DNA of 11,170 nt from DATILI01 sp035476635 (GCA_035476635.1 DATILI010000299.1:1-11170); one strand, 5' to 3'. Positions 1 to 6,176 are shown, counted from the stretch's first letter. A program made the numbers and translations. The notes: generated by a model from the letters alone, not told the origin.

Positions 1-72
1 GCCCCCACAGGCCCGCGGGGAATCTCATCCCGGAGCCCCCAAAGCGGCCAGGCCACGCACAAGAACCGCCCC

Positions 73-1230
73 GTGAGTACAAGCGATTTCCATCCCTCCG
101 TACGCACGGTGCTCGCCAGCTTCCTGTTTGTCGACATCGTCGGCTTTTCCAAGGTTCCGGCCGCACAGCAACATGCCTTCAAGGCGGGCCTGATCTCGGT
201 GCTGCACCGGCACCTGGGCGCCTTGCACCGCGGCGACTACCGGCTGCGGGACACCGGCGACGGGGCGCTGATCTCGTTTCTGTCCAATCCCGAACACGCC
301 TTGTACCTGGCCCTGGCGATCGCCGAGGACCTGGGCCGGGCGGCCCAAGGCGCGAACCTGTCGCTCAATGACCTGCGCACCGGCATCAACCTGGGCGCGG
401 TCAAGGAATCGATCGATGTCGAGCAGCGGCCCAACTATGTGGGCGACGGCATCAACGCGGCCCAGCGCATCATGGATTTTGCGCAGCCCGGCCAGATCAC
501 CGCCTCGCGTTCCTTCGTGGAGGCCGTGGCCCATCTCGATGCGGCCTACGCAGCCCTGTTCCAGCATCTGGGGGCACGGTCGGACAAGCACGGCCGTGAG
601 CACGAACTCTTCTCGCTCGCGCCGAGTGGGGCCGTACTCGCGACGCTGCGAAGCGAGATTGTGGCGTCCCGGCCCGAGCAGGTCGAAGTGGACTTCGACC
701 TGGACAGGCTGGCGCCACCGATGGCGATTGGGCCGCCGCCCGCGGCTGCGGCCGTGCCGATGTACCGGCATCAATGGGTGCTGGGGCTGGTGGCCCTGGT
801 GCTGATGACGGGTCTTGCCGTGCTGATCGCCCGTGCGCTGGATGGCCATGAGGAGCCGGTTGCGGCACCCGCCACCGTTTCGCCGCCGGTTCTTGCCGAG
901 CCCGCGGCGCAAAAGCCCACCGCCGAGCAGCCGCCCGCGCCTGCCGCCACGCCCGCCCCCACGCCGGCGAGCGCCGCAGCCGCTATTCCCGAGGCGCCTG
1001 CTGCGCCTGCTGTCGCGCCCAGGCCGGCACAGGCGGCTGTGCCACGCACAGTACGCAAATCCGACGAAAGTCCGAAACAAGCCCCGGCCGTCGCGCCCGA
1101 GCCCCCAGCGGCTGCGCCCGCAAATTCGGCCCAAGCCAGCTTAAGATGCAGCCGGATCATGCAAAAGGCGGGCGTTGGCGAGCCCCTGTCACCGGAAGAG
1201 AAAAAGGAGCTGGCAAACGCATGTCGATGA
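73..1230 (+). CDS. Membrane-anchored class III adenylate/guanylate cyclase with Pro/Ala-rich tail
   Basis: The product is 385 residues. Residues 11-175 form a class III cyclase homology domain, which makes cAMP or cGMP from ATP or GTP. Both metal aspartates are visible: D21 in FVDIVGFS and D63 in DTGDG. The transition-state pair is also present as N128-x3-R132 (NAAQR), so the active site looks intact. One hydrophobic helix at about 235-256 (WVLGLVALVLMTGLAVLIA) anchors the protein. It is followed by about 100 residues rich in Pro and Ala, then a short tail with two cysteines (C359, C384) around a KAGVGEPLSPEEKKEL stretch. I infer a cytoplasmic catalytic domain and a periplasmic tail. The start is GTG with no clear ribosome site, and the frame stays open to the left edge without another start codon. 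An upstream start is therefore not excluded, although the cyclase domain begins just after this GTG. The gene overlaps the next one by 10 bp. Nucleotide specificity cannot be told from the sequence. Confidence 0.85.
   Translation: MSTSDFHPSVRTVLASFLFVDIVGFSKVPAAQQHAFKAGLISVLHRHLGALHRGDYRLRDTGDGALISFLSNPEHALYLALAIAEDLGRAAQGANLSLNDLRTGINLGAVKESIDVEQRPNYVGDGINAAQRIMDFAQPGQITASRSFVEAVAHLDAAYAALFQHLGARSDKHGREHELFSLAPSGAVLATLRSEIVASRPEQVEVDFDLDRLAPPMAIGPPPAAAAVPMYRHQWVLGLVALVLMTGLAVLIARALDGHEEPVAAPATVSPPVLAEPAAQKPTAEQPPAPAATPAPTPASAAAAIPEAPAAPAVAPRPAQAAVPRTVRKSDESPKQAPAVAPEPPAAAPANSAQASLRCSRIMQKAGVGEPLSPEEKKELANACR
1205..1209 (+). promoter_or_regulatory. Ribosome binding site deciding the lipoprotein start
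   Basis: AGGAG lies inside the end of the cyclase gene, 11 nt before ATG 1221. It favours 1221 over the ATG at 1227 (17 nt away) and over the upstream ATG at 1146. A start at 1221 also gives a proper lipoprotein signal. Confidence 0.6.
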
Positions 1231-2495
1231 ACTCTTTGCGCAATACCCTGGCGAGCCGCCTCGTGCTGGCCGCGTTGGTTGCACCTTTGCTGCTCGCTGC
1301 CTGCGCGGCACCGCCGCCACCACCGCTGCCGGAGAGGCCGGTCGCGCCCGCGTCCGATGTGGTCTTTGATGCGGGCATCGACTACGCGGTGGACGATTTG
1401 CTGACGCAAGCCCGGCGCCTGCCCGCCTTTGCGCCTGCCGCGCCGACCGGCGCATTGTCGGGTTTGCTCAAGAAAGATGAACCGCCAGCCGCGCGTGGCG
1501 TGATTGCGGTGGACCCCGCCATCGACGGCAACACGGGGCAGCAGACCATCGCTTCCAAGCTGCTGGACAGGCGCCTGCTGGAGCGCGCCGTTGCCCGCTT
1601 CTCCCAGTTCGACGTGGTTCCGGTGGGCGCGCCCGATGCCTTGTCCAAGGCGCAATTCCTTTTGGCGGGCACGTTGACACCGGTACCCGTGCCCAACTCG
1701 GCGCGCGGCGCATTCCGGATCAACTTGTCGCTGACCGACATCCGCACCGGCTTCGTGGTGGCGCAATCGGCGGCACGCGTTGCCAACGAGGGCGTGGACA
1801 CGACGCCGACCCAGTTTTTTCGCGACAGTCCGTCGCTGACGAAGGACCGGGTCGTCGAAGGCCAGATTCGCACCGCGCAGGCCGCTGCCGGCAGCGAGGC
1901 GGATGGGGTCTACATGGCGCGCATGCCGGTGAATGCCCTGCTCGCCGAGGGCGCCAGGCTCTATGAGGCGGCGAACTATGCCGAGGCGCTGCGCTACTAC
2001 GAGTCGGCCTCGGCACGCATTGATGGCCAGCAGTTGCGCGTGCTCAATGGCCTGTACCTGGTCAACACGCAACTCGGGCGTACCGACGCCGCCGAGCAGG
2101 CATTCGCCAAGATCGTGGCCTTGGGCCTGGCCACCAACAGCCTTTCCGTCAAGTTCCTGTTCCGCCCGGGCTCGACCGATTTTCTGGCGGACCCGAAGAT
2201 CAGCGGCCCCTACAGCATGTGGCTGCGCCTCGTCGCACGGGAAGTAGCGGCCTCGGGTAGCTGCCTGTCGATCGTCGGGCACACGAGCCGGACCGGAGCC
2301 GAGCAAGTCAACGACCGCCTCTCCTTGCAGCGTGCGGTGGCCATCCAGCGCCGCATCGAGACGATGGCGCCGGAAACGGCAACGCGCCTTCAATCGGCAG
2401 GGATTGGTTCGCGCGAAAACCTCGTGGGCTCAGGCACCGACGACTTGCGCGATTCGCTGGACCGCCGGGTCGAGTTCAGGGTGCGCGGCTGCTAG
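1221..2495 (+). CDS. Outer-membrane lipoprotein with CsgG/LpoB-like, TPR-like and OmpA-like domains
   Basis: The product is 424 residues. It begins with a lipoprotein signal: Arg at 7 and 13, a hydrophobic core, then the lipobox LAAC with C28 as the lipidation site, followed by a Pro-rich linker. Residues 90-215 (for example QFLLAGTL and INLSLTDIRTGFVV) resemble the CsgG/FlgO/LpoB fold of secreted lipoproteins; this is a weak match by eye. Residues 238-305 look like two TPR helical pairs. Residues 307-424 form an OmpA-like peptidoglycan-binding domain with GHTSRTG, the N-x2-LS-x2-RA motif (N364 to A372) and the ending RRVEFRV. The position that normally carries the diaminopimelate-binding Asp (GHTD) is Ser (S356), while the partner Arg (R371) is kept. 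The gene overlaps the cyclase by 10 bp, so the two are probably translated together. The likely role is an envelope anchor or sensor partner of the cyclase. The exact function is unknown. Confidence 0.8.
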   Translation: MSMNSLRNTLASRLVLAALVAPLLLAACAAPPPPPLPERPVAPASDVVFDAGIDYAVDDLLTQARRLPAFAPAAPTGALSGLLKKDEPPAARGVIAVDPAIDGNTGQQTIASKLLDRRLLERAVARFSQFDVVPVGAPDALSKAQFLLAGTLTPVPVPNSARGAFRINLSLTDIRTGFVVAQSAARVANEGVDTTPTQFFRDSPSLTKDRVVEGQIRTAQAAAGSEADGVYMARMPVNALLAEGARLYEAANYAEALRYYESASARIDGQQLRVLNGLYLVNTQLGRTDAAEQAFAKIVALGLATNSLSVKFLFRPGSTDFLADPKISGPYSMWLRLVAREVAASGSCLSIVGHTSRTGAEQVNDRLSLQRAVAIQRRIETMAPETATRLQSAGIGSRENLVGSGTDDLRDSLDRRVEFRVRGC

Positions 2496-2513
2496 GACCT
2501 GTCAACAGGCCCT
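2494..2513. terminator. Short inverted repeat between convergent genes
   Basis: A 20-nt inverted repeat fills the gap between the two convergent genes and overlaps the lipoprotein stop codon. The arms AGGACCTGT and ACAGGCCCT pair over 9 positions with one A-C mismatch, around a 2-nt centre. There is no T-run on either strand, so it is at best a weak bidirectional terminator. Confidence 0.3.
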
Positions 2514-2515
2514 AA

Positions 2516-3289
2516 TCAGTCCGCGAGTTCGGCTTTCGCCATCTCCACATCCAGCCGCTCCATGGCATCGGCTGGCTGGCTGGCGGCGGCCTGCTCGTAG
2601 AGCTGGGTCGCCTCTTTCATTTTCTGGTCGCCTTCCAGCATGACCAGGCCGTTGGCATATTCGATCATCGCGATCGCGGAGCCGGGATTGAGCTTGAGCG
2701 CATCCTGGAACAGCTTGAGGCCGACGTCTCGCTTGGCGCCATAGGTCATGCCGCCAATGAGCGAGCCGACTTTGTCGATGACTTCGGCATGAAACGCCGC
2801 CAGTGCGACGTGCGCGTCGGCATGCCTGGGTTGCAACTGGATGGTGGTTTCAAGCGCTTGTTTGACCTTGCCGCCCAAGCCTTGCGCGAGCGCCTTGGCC
2901 ACGCTGATGCCCTGGCTGTAGCGCCCCAGGGCATACGCTTGCCAATAGAGTGCATTGGCGTCCTGCGGGTTCTTCGCGGCGAGCGCCTCGGCGCGCTCGG
3001 CAACCTCCCTGAACAGCTCAAGCTTGGTCTTTTCCTTCTTTTCCAGGTAGGTGGCATAGATGCAGGTGGCCTTGTTCGCCACTGTGATGCCGGCGGCGCC
3101 CAGGGCCAGCCCGGCTTCTGCCGCTTTCTGAAAGTCGCCATTGTGGAACAGGGCCCAGGCATCCAGCACCGCTGGCTCCTGCGGGCAGGGCTCGGCATCG
3201 CCGGCATGCAGGCGCGCCCAGTTTTTCTTGACGCGGATGGCGTCGAACGCATAGTCGCCCAGGTGGGGAAAGGTGGTCCATTTAGCCAT
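2516..3289 (-). CDS. Cytosolic TPR-repeat protein
   Basis: The product is 257 residues. There is no signal peptide or membrane segment, so it is probably cytosolic. After about 45 N-terminal residues the chain is a series of alanine-rich helical pairs typical of tetratricopeptide repeats. Examples are DAWALFHNGDFQKAAEAGLA, ANALYWQAYALGRYSQGI, LKLFQDALKLNPGSAIAMIE and ATQLYEQAAASQPADAMERL. The central YWQAYALGRYSQ and IGGMTYGAKRDVGLKLFQDAL segments recall the TatT/RMDN group of TPR proteins, but I cannot assign a family firmly. The start at 3289 is set by AAGAAGG at 3297-3303, 7 nt upstream. The ATG at 3295 is too close to that site. The gene lies 43 bp downstream of the TetR gene on the same strand and is probably its operon partner. 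TPR proteins act as binding scaffolds, and no partner can be named here. Confidence 0.75.
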   Translation of the reverse strand: MAKWTTFPHLGDYAFDAIRVKKNWARLHAGDAEPCPQEPAVLDAWALFHNGDFQKAAEAGLALGAAGITVANKATCIYATYLEKKEKTKLELFREVAERAEALAAKNPQDANALYWQAYALGRYSQGISVAKALAQGLGGKVKQALETTIQLQPRHADAHVALAAFHAEVIDKVGSLIGGMTYGAKRDVGLKLFQDALKLNPGSAIAMIEYANGLVMLEGDQKMKEATQLYEQAAASQPADAMERLDVEMAKAELAD

Positions 3290-3296
3290 GGTCATG

Positions 3297-3303
3297 CCTT
3301 CTT
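3297..3303 (-). promoter_or_regulatory. Ribosome binding site of the TPR gene
   Basis: On the minus strand this reads AAGAAGG, 7 nt before the ATG at 3289 and only 1 nt before the alternative ATG at 3295. It therefore selects 3289. Confidence 0.6.
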
Positions 3304-3332
3304 GATTCGAAGCGGATGGATAGGCACGTGCA

Positions 3333-4007
3333 TCAATCCGCTGTATTGGAAACAGGGGTGCTGTAGGCACCCGCCAGGGTCAACAAATGCATGCGCTGGC
3401 CCTTTTCCAGGTAGGGAACGAGCAAGTTGAGAACATGGTGCGCACCGCGCAGCAGTGCCTGCTGGGCGCTCTCGGGTTCCAGCGCGTGGCGCGGATTGCG
3501 AACGTATTCATAACTCAACCAATAGGTCAGCACCACCACCATGCTGGTGGCCGTGGCCTCCACCTCGCGCGAGTCGATCAGCAGCGCGCCGGAGCGGCTC
3601 ATTCCGTCCAGCAATGCCGTGACCGAGCGCGTCTTGTTTTTGAGTACCCACTGGAAATGCGTCTCCAGCCGGCGGTTGTTGCTCAGCAGGTCATTCAGGT
3701 CGCGGTACAGGAAGCGGTACTGCCAGATCAGCTCGAACAGGGTGTGCATGAAGAACCAGGCGTCTTCGACATCGCGCACGCCGTCGCTTGCATTGAGCAA
3801 CTCGCTCAAGGACCGTTCGTACCGGTCGAACAGCGAGTTGATCAGCTCTTCCTTGGCCGGGTAGTGGTAGTAGAGGTTGCCCGGGCTGATCTTGAGCTCG
3901 GAAGAGATCAGCGTGGTCGAGACATTGGGTTCGCCGAACCGGTTGAACAGGTCCAGCGTGACCTCCAGGATGCGCTCTGCGGTGCGGCGTGGCGCTTTTT
4001 TCGCCAT
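3333..4007 (-). CDS. TetR/AcrR-family transcriptional regulator
   Basis: The product is 224 residues, a typical TetR-family length. The N-terminal 60 residues form the DNA-binding domain. A helix at 9-25 (TAERILEVTLDLFNRFG) is followed by a helix-turn-helix at about 29-49 with STTLISSELKISPGNLYYHY, ending in the family signature NLYYHYPAKEEL. Residues 65-224 are an all-helical ligand-binding and dimer domain rich in aromatic and hydrophobic residues (FFMHTLFELIWQYRFLYRDLNDL), suited to a bulky hydrophobic ligand such as an acyl-CoA; the ligand type is inference. GGGGAAG at 4014-4020 lies 6 nt before the ATG and supports the start. It is downstream of the patatin gene (118 bp gap) and upstream of the TPR gene, all on one strand. 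It may regulate itself, the patatin or the nearby phasin and reductase, but this cannot be read from sequence alone. Confidence 0.9.
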   Translation of the reverse strand: MAKKAPRRTAERILEVTLDLFNRFGEPNVSTTLISSELKISPGNLYYHYPAKEELINSLFDRYERSLSELLNASDGVRDVEDAWFFMHTLFELIWQYRFLYRDLNDLLSNNRRLETHFQWVLKNKTRSVTALLDGMSRSGALLIDSREVEATATSMVVVLTYWLSYEYVRNPRHALEPESAQQALLRGAHHVLNLLVPYLEKGQRMHLLTLAGAYSTPVSNTAD

Positions 4008-4024
4008 GGATGTCTTCCCCTTTT

Positions 4025-4044
4025 TTATGACTCGCGCTTATGAC
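4025..4044. repeat. Tandem 7-bp direct repeat upstream of the TetR gene
   Basis: TTATGAC occurs twice (4025-4031 and 4038-4044), separated by TCGCGC, a period of 13 bp. It lies 18-37 bp upstream of the TetR start codon, within the 118-bp gap where its promoter should be. On the coding strand the copies read GTCATAA and could contribute -10-like elements or half-sites for a regulator. Confidence 0.4.
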
Positions 4045-4125
4045 ACGCACTCTAACCGAGTCGCGCGCACTGTGGGACTAAAAGAAGTGAAACGCCGCAT
4101 GAATGTTGCTCGTCGGCCCGGCGGC

Positions 4126-5367
4126 TCATGGGCGCGCCGCGGTTGGCGCCATGGTGTGGCCCAGGTCTTCGATCACCTCTTGCAGCGAGGCAATGGCGCG
4201 GCCCACCCGGGTGGGAACTTTCGGAGGCTGCACCAGATGGCGCCTGGCGTCGTCCAGTACCGCGGCGTTCAGGGTGATGCCATGGCGCGCCAGCTTGTGC
4301 GAGAGCGCGGACCGGCGCGAGCGCAGCATGACACGGGTTTGCTGGTAGGCGTGCTCCGCGAGCTGGCGGCGCTGGCCGTAGCTGAAGGTATTGGCCAGGT
4401 ACAGCTCCGGGTCGCGGTGGTCGGGCTCGATCAGCACGATGTCGGTTTCAGGGTAGGCGCGCTCATAGTGCTTCATGCCGAGCTCCATGCGCGAGTGGAT
4501 CATCGAGCGGAAAGTCTGGCTCAGCACCGCTGGCAAGCCGCCGTCCACAATCCGCGGAATGCGGCGCCTTTCCGTGGGCAGGCCACGCTGCATGACCTTG
4601 CTGGCCAGTGGTTCGGTGGAGTTGAACGGCACCAGTGGGTTCAGGCACAGCATCAGGTCGATGCCCTCGTCCAGCGCGACAGATGCGTGCATGGTCTTCT
4701 TGAGCGCGCCATCGACAAAGTAGTGGTCGTCGATTTCCACCGGCGGAAACAGGCCAGGCAGTGCCGAACTCGCCTGCACGGCCTTGGAGATCGGCACATG
4801 GTCCCAGCCGGCGCGGCCAAACGGCGCGGCCTCGCCGCTATCCAGGTTGGTGGCCACCAGGGTGAGCTTGGTCTTCAAGCGCCGAAAGTCGTTGGTGCGG
4901 CCTGCACGCGAGAAGAAGCGGGTCAGTTGACGGTCGATCTCGTCGTTGGAAAAGATGCCCGTGGGCAAGGCGGCGCCCAGGCGCTCCAGCGCATGGGTGA
5001 GCGACTTTCGTCCCATCGTGGCGCGCCACAGGGCCGATGCCACCAGCCCTGGAAGCATGATGCCGCGGCGCGCGTATTCGCCGTAGGCGGGCACCATGAG
5101 CCAGGAAGGATCGAAGATCTCGGAGGTGCCGGCATCGTTCTCGATGAACGCGGTGCAGAGTTCACGCGGCGTCATGCCGTTGGCCAGGCCCGCTGCGATG
5201 AAGCCGCCGGCCGATACGCCGACATAGTGGTGCAGTTGCGTGAAGTCAAGGCCCGACAGCGTCTCGTCCAATGCGCAAAGGGCGCCAATCTCGTAGATGG
5301 CCCCCAGTGGTCCGCCGCCGGCGAGAGCCAGCGCGATTTTGGGAGGGCGTGTTGTTTTGCGATTCAT
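4126..5367 (-). CDS. Patatin-like phospholipase / acyl hydrolase
   Basis: The product is 413 residues from ATG 5367. The N-terminal half carries the patatin fold signature. The oxyanion-hole loop is GGGPLG (17-22), the nucleophile elbow is GVSAGG (50-55) with catalytic S52, and the dyad aspartate is D219 in YFVDGALKK. The Ser-Asp dyad is therefore complete. Family members hydrolyse acyl esters of phospholipids or neutral lipids. There is no signal peptide, so the protein is probably cytosolic or membrane-associated. The C-terminal 170 residues are basic and helical and are not assigned. A longer frame exists from a TTG at 5433, but those extra 22 codons are read through a perfect palindrome, so I chose 5367. 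No Shine-Dalgarno sequence is visible before 5367. The gene follows the phasin terminator and precedes the TetR gene, so it probably has its own promoter. A role in membrane or storage-lipid turnover fits the neighbours but is inferred. Confidence 0.88.
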   Translation of the reverse strand: MNRKTTRPPKIALALAGGGPLGAIYEIGALCALDETLSGLDFTQLHHYVGVSAGGFIAAGLANGMTPRELCTAFIENDAGTSEIFDPSWLMVPAYGEYARRGIMLPGLVASALWRATMGRKSLTHALERLGAALPTGIFSNDEIDRQLTRFFSRAGRTNDFRRLKTKLTLVATNLDSGEAAPFGRAGWDHVPISKAVQASSALPGLFPPVEIDDHYFVDGALKKTMHASVALDEGIDLMLCLNPLVPFNSTEPLASKVMQRGLPTERRRIPRIVDGGLPAVLSQTFRSMIHSRMELGMKHYERAYPETDIVLIEPDHRDPELYLANTFSYGQRRQLAEHAYQQTRVMLRSRRSALSHKLARHGITLNAAVLDDARRHLVQPPKVPTRVGRAIASLQEVIEDLGHTMAPTAARP

Positions 5368-5393
5368 GAGTGGGCAGTGTAGGGCGCGCTGGG

Positions 5394-5426
5394 CACTCGC
5401 TTTGCTGCGTCGCAGCAAAGCGAGTG
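5394..5426. repeat. Perfect 33-bp palindrome upstream of the patatin gene
   Basis: The left arm CACTCGCTTTGCTGCG (5394-5409) and right arm CGCAGCAAAGCGAGTG (5411-5426) are exact reverse complements around a single T. It lies between the phasin terminator and the patatin start, 27-59 bp upstream of that start. No T-run follows on the patatin strand, so it is not a standard terminator. The centre reads CTGC-GTC-GCAG, which has the form CTGC-N3-GCAG reported as the PhaR target in Rhodobacter sphaeroides. It could be an operator or a copy of a dispersed palindromic repeat. Confidence 0.8.
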
Positions 5427-5431
5427 GACGC

Positions 5432-5453
5432 AAAAAAGGGCGCCGCGGCGCCC
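5432..5453 (-). terminator. Rho-independent terminator of the phasin gene
   Basis: On the minus strand a perfect palindrome, GGGCGCCGCGGCGCCC (5438-5453), is followed directly by six T (5437-5432). It starts 22 bp after the phasin stop codon. This is a textbook intrinsic terminator and suggests the phasin is transcribed separately from the patatin. Confidence 0.88.
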
Positions 5454-5475
5454 TCGTTCAATCGCAATCCAGTGT

Positions 5476-5970
5476 TCAGACCGATTTGCGTGCGGTCGCG
5501 CGCTTGGTCGCGGGCTTGGCGGTACTGTTGCCTTCGGCCTTGGGCGCCGCGGCGGATTTGGCGGACAGCTTCTGCACGTTCTTGTTCAGCTCTTCAATGC
5601 GGGAGATCAGGACGTCGATGTCCCTGGCGGACGGAACGCCCAGCTTGTTCAAGGCCTTGGCCACGCGGTCTTCGAAGATGTTTTCGAGCTTGTCCCACTG
5701 GCCGGCGGCCTTGGAGCTGATGTCGGTGGCCATGTTGGCCATCTTGCTGGTGGCTTCGGAGATCTTCTCCTCGGCGGCGACCTGGGTCTTGCGCTGAATG
5801 CTCATGCCTTCCTTGACCAGGGCTTCGAACACCTTGCCGCCTTCTTCCTGTGCCTTGGCAAAGGCGCCGAGGCCGGCCAGCCAGATTTGCTGCGCAGAGT
5901 CCTTGACTGTGCCGGTCAGGTGCGAGCCGGTCTTCTTTTCGGTTTCCGTTTTTTGGAGCTTCTTGACCAT
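5476..5970 (-). CDS. Phasin, polyhydroxyalkanoate granule-associated protein (PhaF/PhaI type)
   Basis: The product is 164 residues from ATG 5970. AGGA (5978-5981) lies 7 nt upstream, which favours this start over the longer frame from 6030. Residues 20-60 carry the phasin signature (QQIWLAGLGAFAKAQEEGGK, then FEALVKEG), followed by a long amphipathic helix (about 60-110) that would lie on the granule surface. Residues 115-137 (ARDIDVLISRIEELNKNVQKL) form a short leucine-zipper-like coiled coil, as in the PhaF/PhaI family. The last 27 residues are low-complexity Ala/Lys/Arg/Thr (AAAPKAEGNSTAKPATKRAT), a short version of the histone-H1-like, DNA-binding tail of PhaF. Family knowledge: these proteins coat storage granules and, with such tails, can tether them to the nucleoid. 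The gene is divergent from the fatty acyl-CoA reductase gene and ends in its own terminator. Confidence 0.88.
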   Translation of the reverse strand: MVKKLQKTETEKKTGSHLTGTVKDSAQQIWLAGLGAFAKAQEEGGKVFEALVKEGMSIQRKTQVAAEEKISEATSKMANMATDISSKAAGQWDKLENIFEDRVAKALNKLGVPSARDIDVLISRIEELNKNVQKLSAKSAAAPKAEGNSTAKPATKRATARKSV

Positions 5971-6002
5971 GGTGATTTCCTGCGAAGTAAGTTGAAGGGG
6001 CC

Positions 6003-6022
6003 ACCGTGCCAGCAGGCACCGT
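6003..6022. repeat. Inverted repeat in the phasin 5' leader
   Basis: ACCGTGCC and GGCACCGT pair over 8 positions with one C-C mismatch, around AGCA. It lies 33-52 bp upstream of the phasin start codon, just downstream of the proposed -10. It could be a leader hairpin or an operator for a regulator such as PhaR. Confidence 0.4.
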
Positions 6023-6031
6023 GATGCCAAG

Positions 6032-6058
6032 ACTTTACGCCTTCGCAGACGCGGCCAA
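6032..6058 (-). promoter_or_regulatory. Candidate sigma-70 promoter of the phasin gene
   Basis: On the minus strand TTGGCC (6053-6058) and TAAAGT (6032-6037) are separated by 15 nt, shorter than the ideal 17. Each matches consensus at four of six positions. The position would give a leader of about 55 nt. It is weak as a sequence match but is the best candidate in the gap. Confidence 0.3.
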
Positions 6059-6072
6059 TTAGGTGCCGCGTC
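6048..6072. promoter_or_regulatory. Candidate operator: perfect 8-bp dyad between phasin and reductase
   Basis: GACGCGGC (6048-6055) and GCCGCGTC (6065-6072) are exact reverse complements separated by CAATTAGGT. The 25-bp element sits in the 206-bp divergent intergenic region and overlaps the proposed phasin -35. Its size and symmetry suit a dimeric regulator such as a TetR-family protein. Confidence 0.5.
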
Positions 6073-6121
6073 CTAAAACGCTAGAGGGGAAGCTCTATGG
6101 CGCGCCCGGGTTTCTGCGGAC

Positions 6122-6149
6122 TTGGCTCCCCCGGTGTTTAGGCAAGAAT
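6122..6149 (+). promoter_or_regulatory. Candidate sigma-70 promoter of the acyl-CoA reductase gene
   Basis: TTGGCT (6122-6127) and AAGAAT (6144-6149) are separated by 16 nt, with four of six consensus matches each. Transcription would start about 20 nt before the start codon. This is a tentative call. Confidence 0.3.
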
Positions 6150-6165
6150 AGGCCAACCAAAATTC

Positions 6166-6170
6166 GGAGG
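6166..6170 (+). promoter_or_regulatory. Ribosome binding site of the acyl-CoA reductase
   Basis: GGAGG lies 6 nt before ATG 6177. It shows that the 38 codons upstream in the same frame are not part of the protein. Confidence 0.8.
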
Positions 6171-6176
6171 TCTCCC

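Noticed and set aside
771..2393. Long minus-strand open frame of 540 codons antisense to the cyclase and lipoprotein
   Set aside because: It is a shadow frame in GC-rich DNA. The plus-strand frames carry recognisable domains, a lipobox and a ribosome site, while the antisense product is Arg/Gly/Ala-rich with no motif.
4029..4062. GACTCG / CGAGTC 6-bp inverted repeat upstream of the TetR gene
   Set aside because: The arms are short with a 22-nt spacer, so it is likely chance in GC-rich sequence and weaker than the tandem repeat beside it.
3877..5382. 501-codon plus-strand open frame over the TetR and patatin region
   Set aside because: The minus-strand genes here have complete family motifs. 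The plus-strand product shows no domain and uses codons expected of an antisense frame.
6008..6030. Possible sigma-54 promoter for the phasin (TTGGCAT...TGCC on the minus strand)
   Set aside because: The GG-to-GC spacing is 9 nt instead of the required 10, and the -12 element does not fit.
6063..6176. N-terminal extension of the reductase from 6063
   Set aside because: The Maqu_2507-like N-terminus starts exactly at 6177 behind GGAGG. The upstream codons cover the likely promoter and encode an unrelated Arg/Pro-rich stretch.
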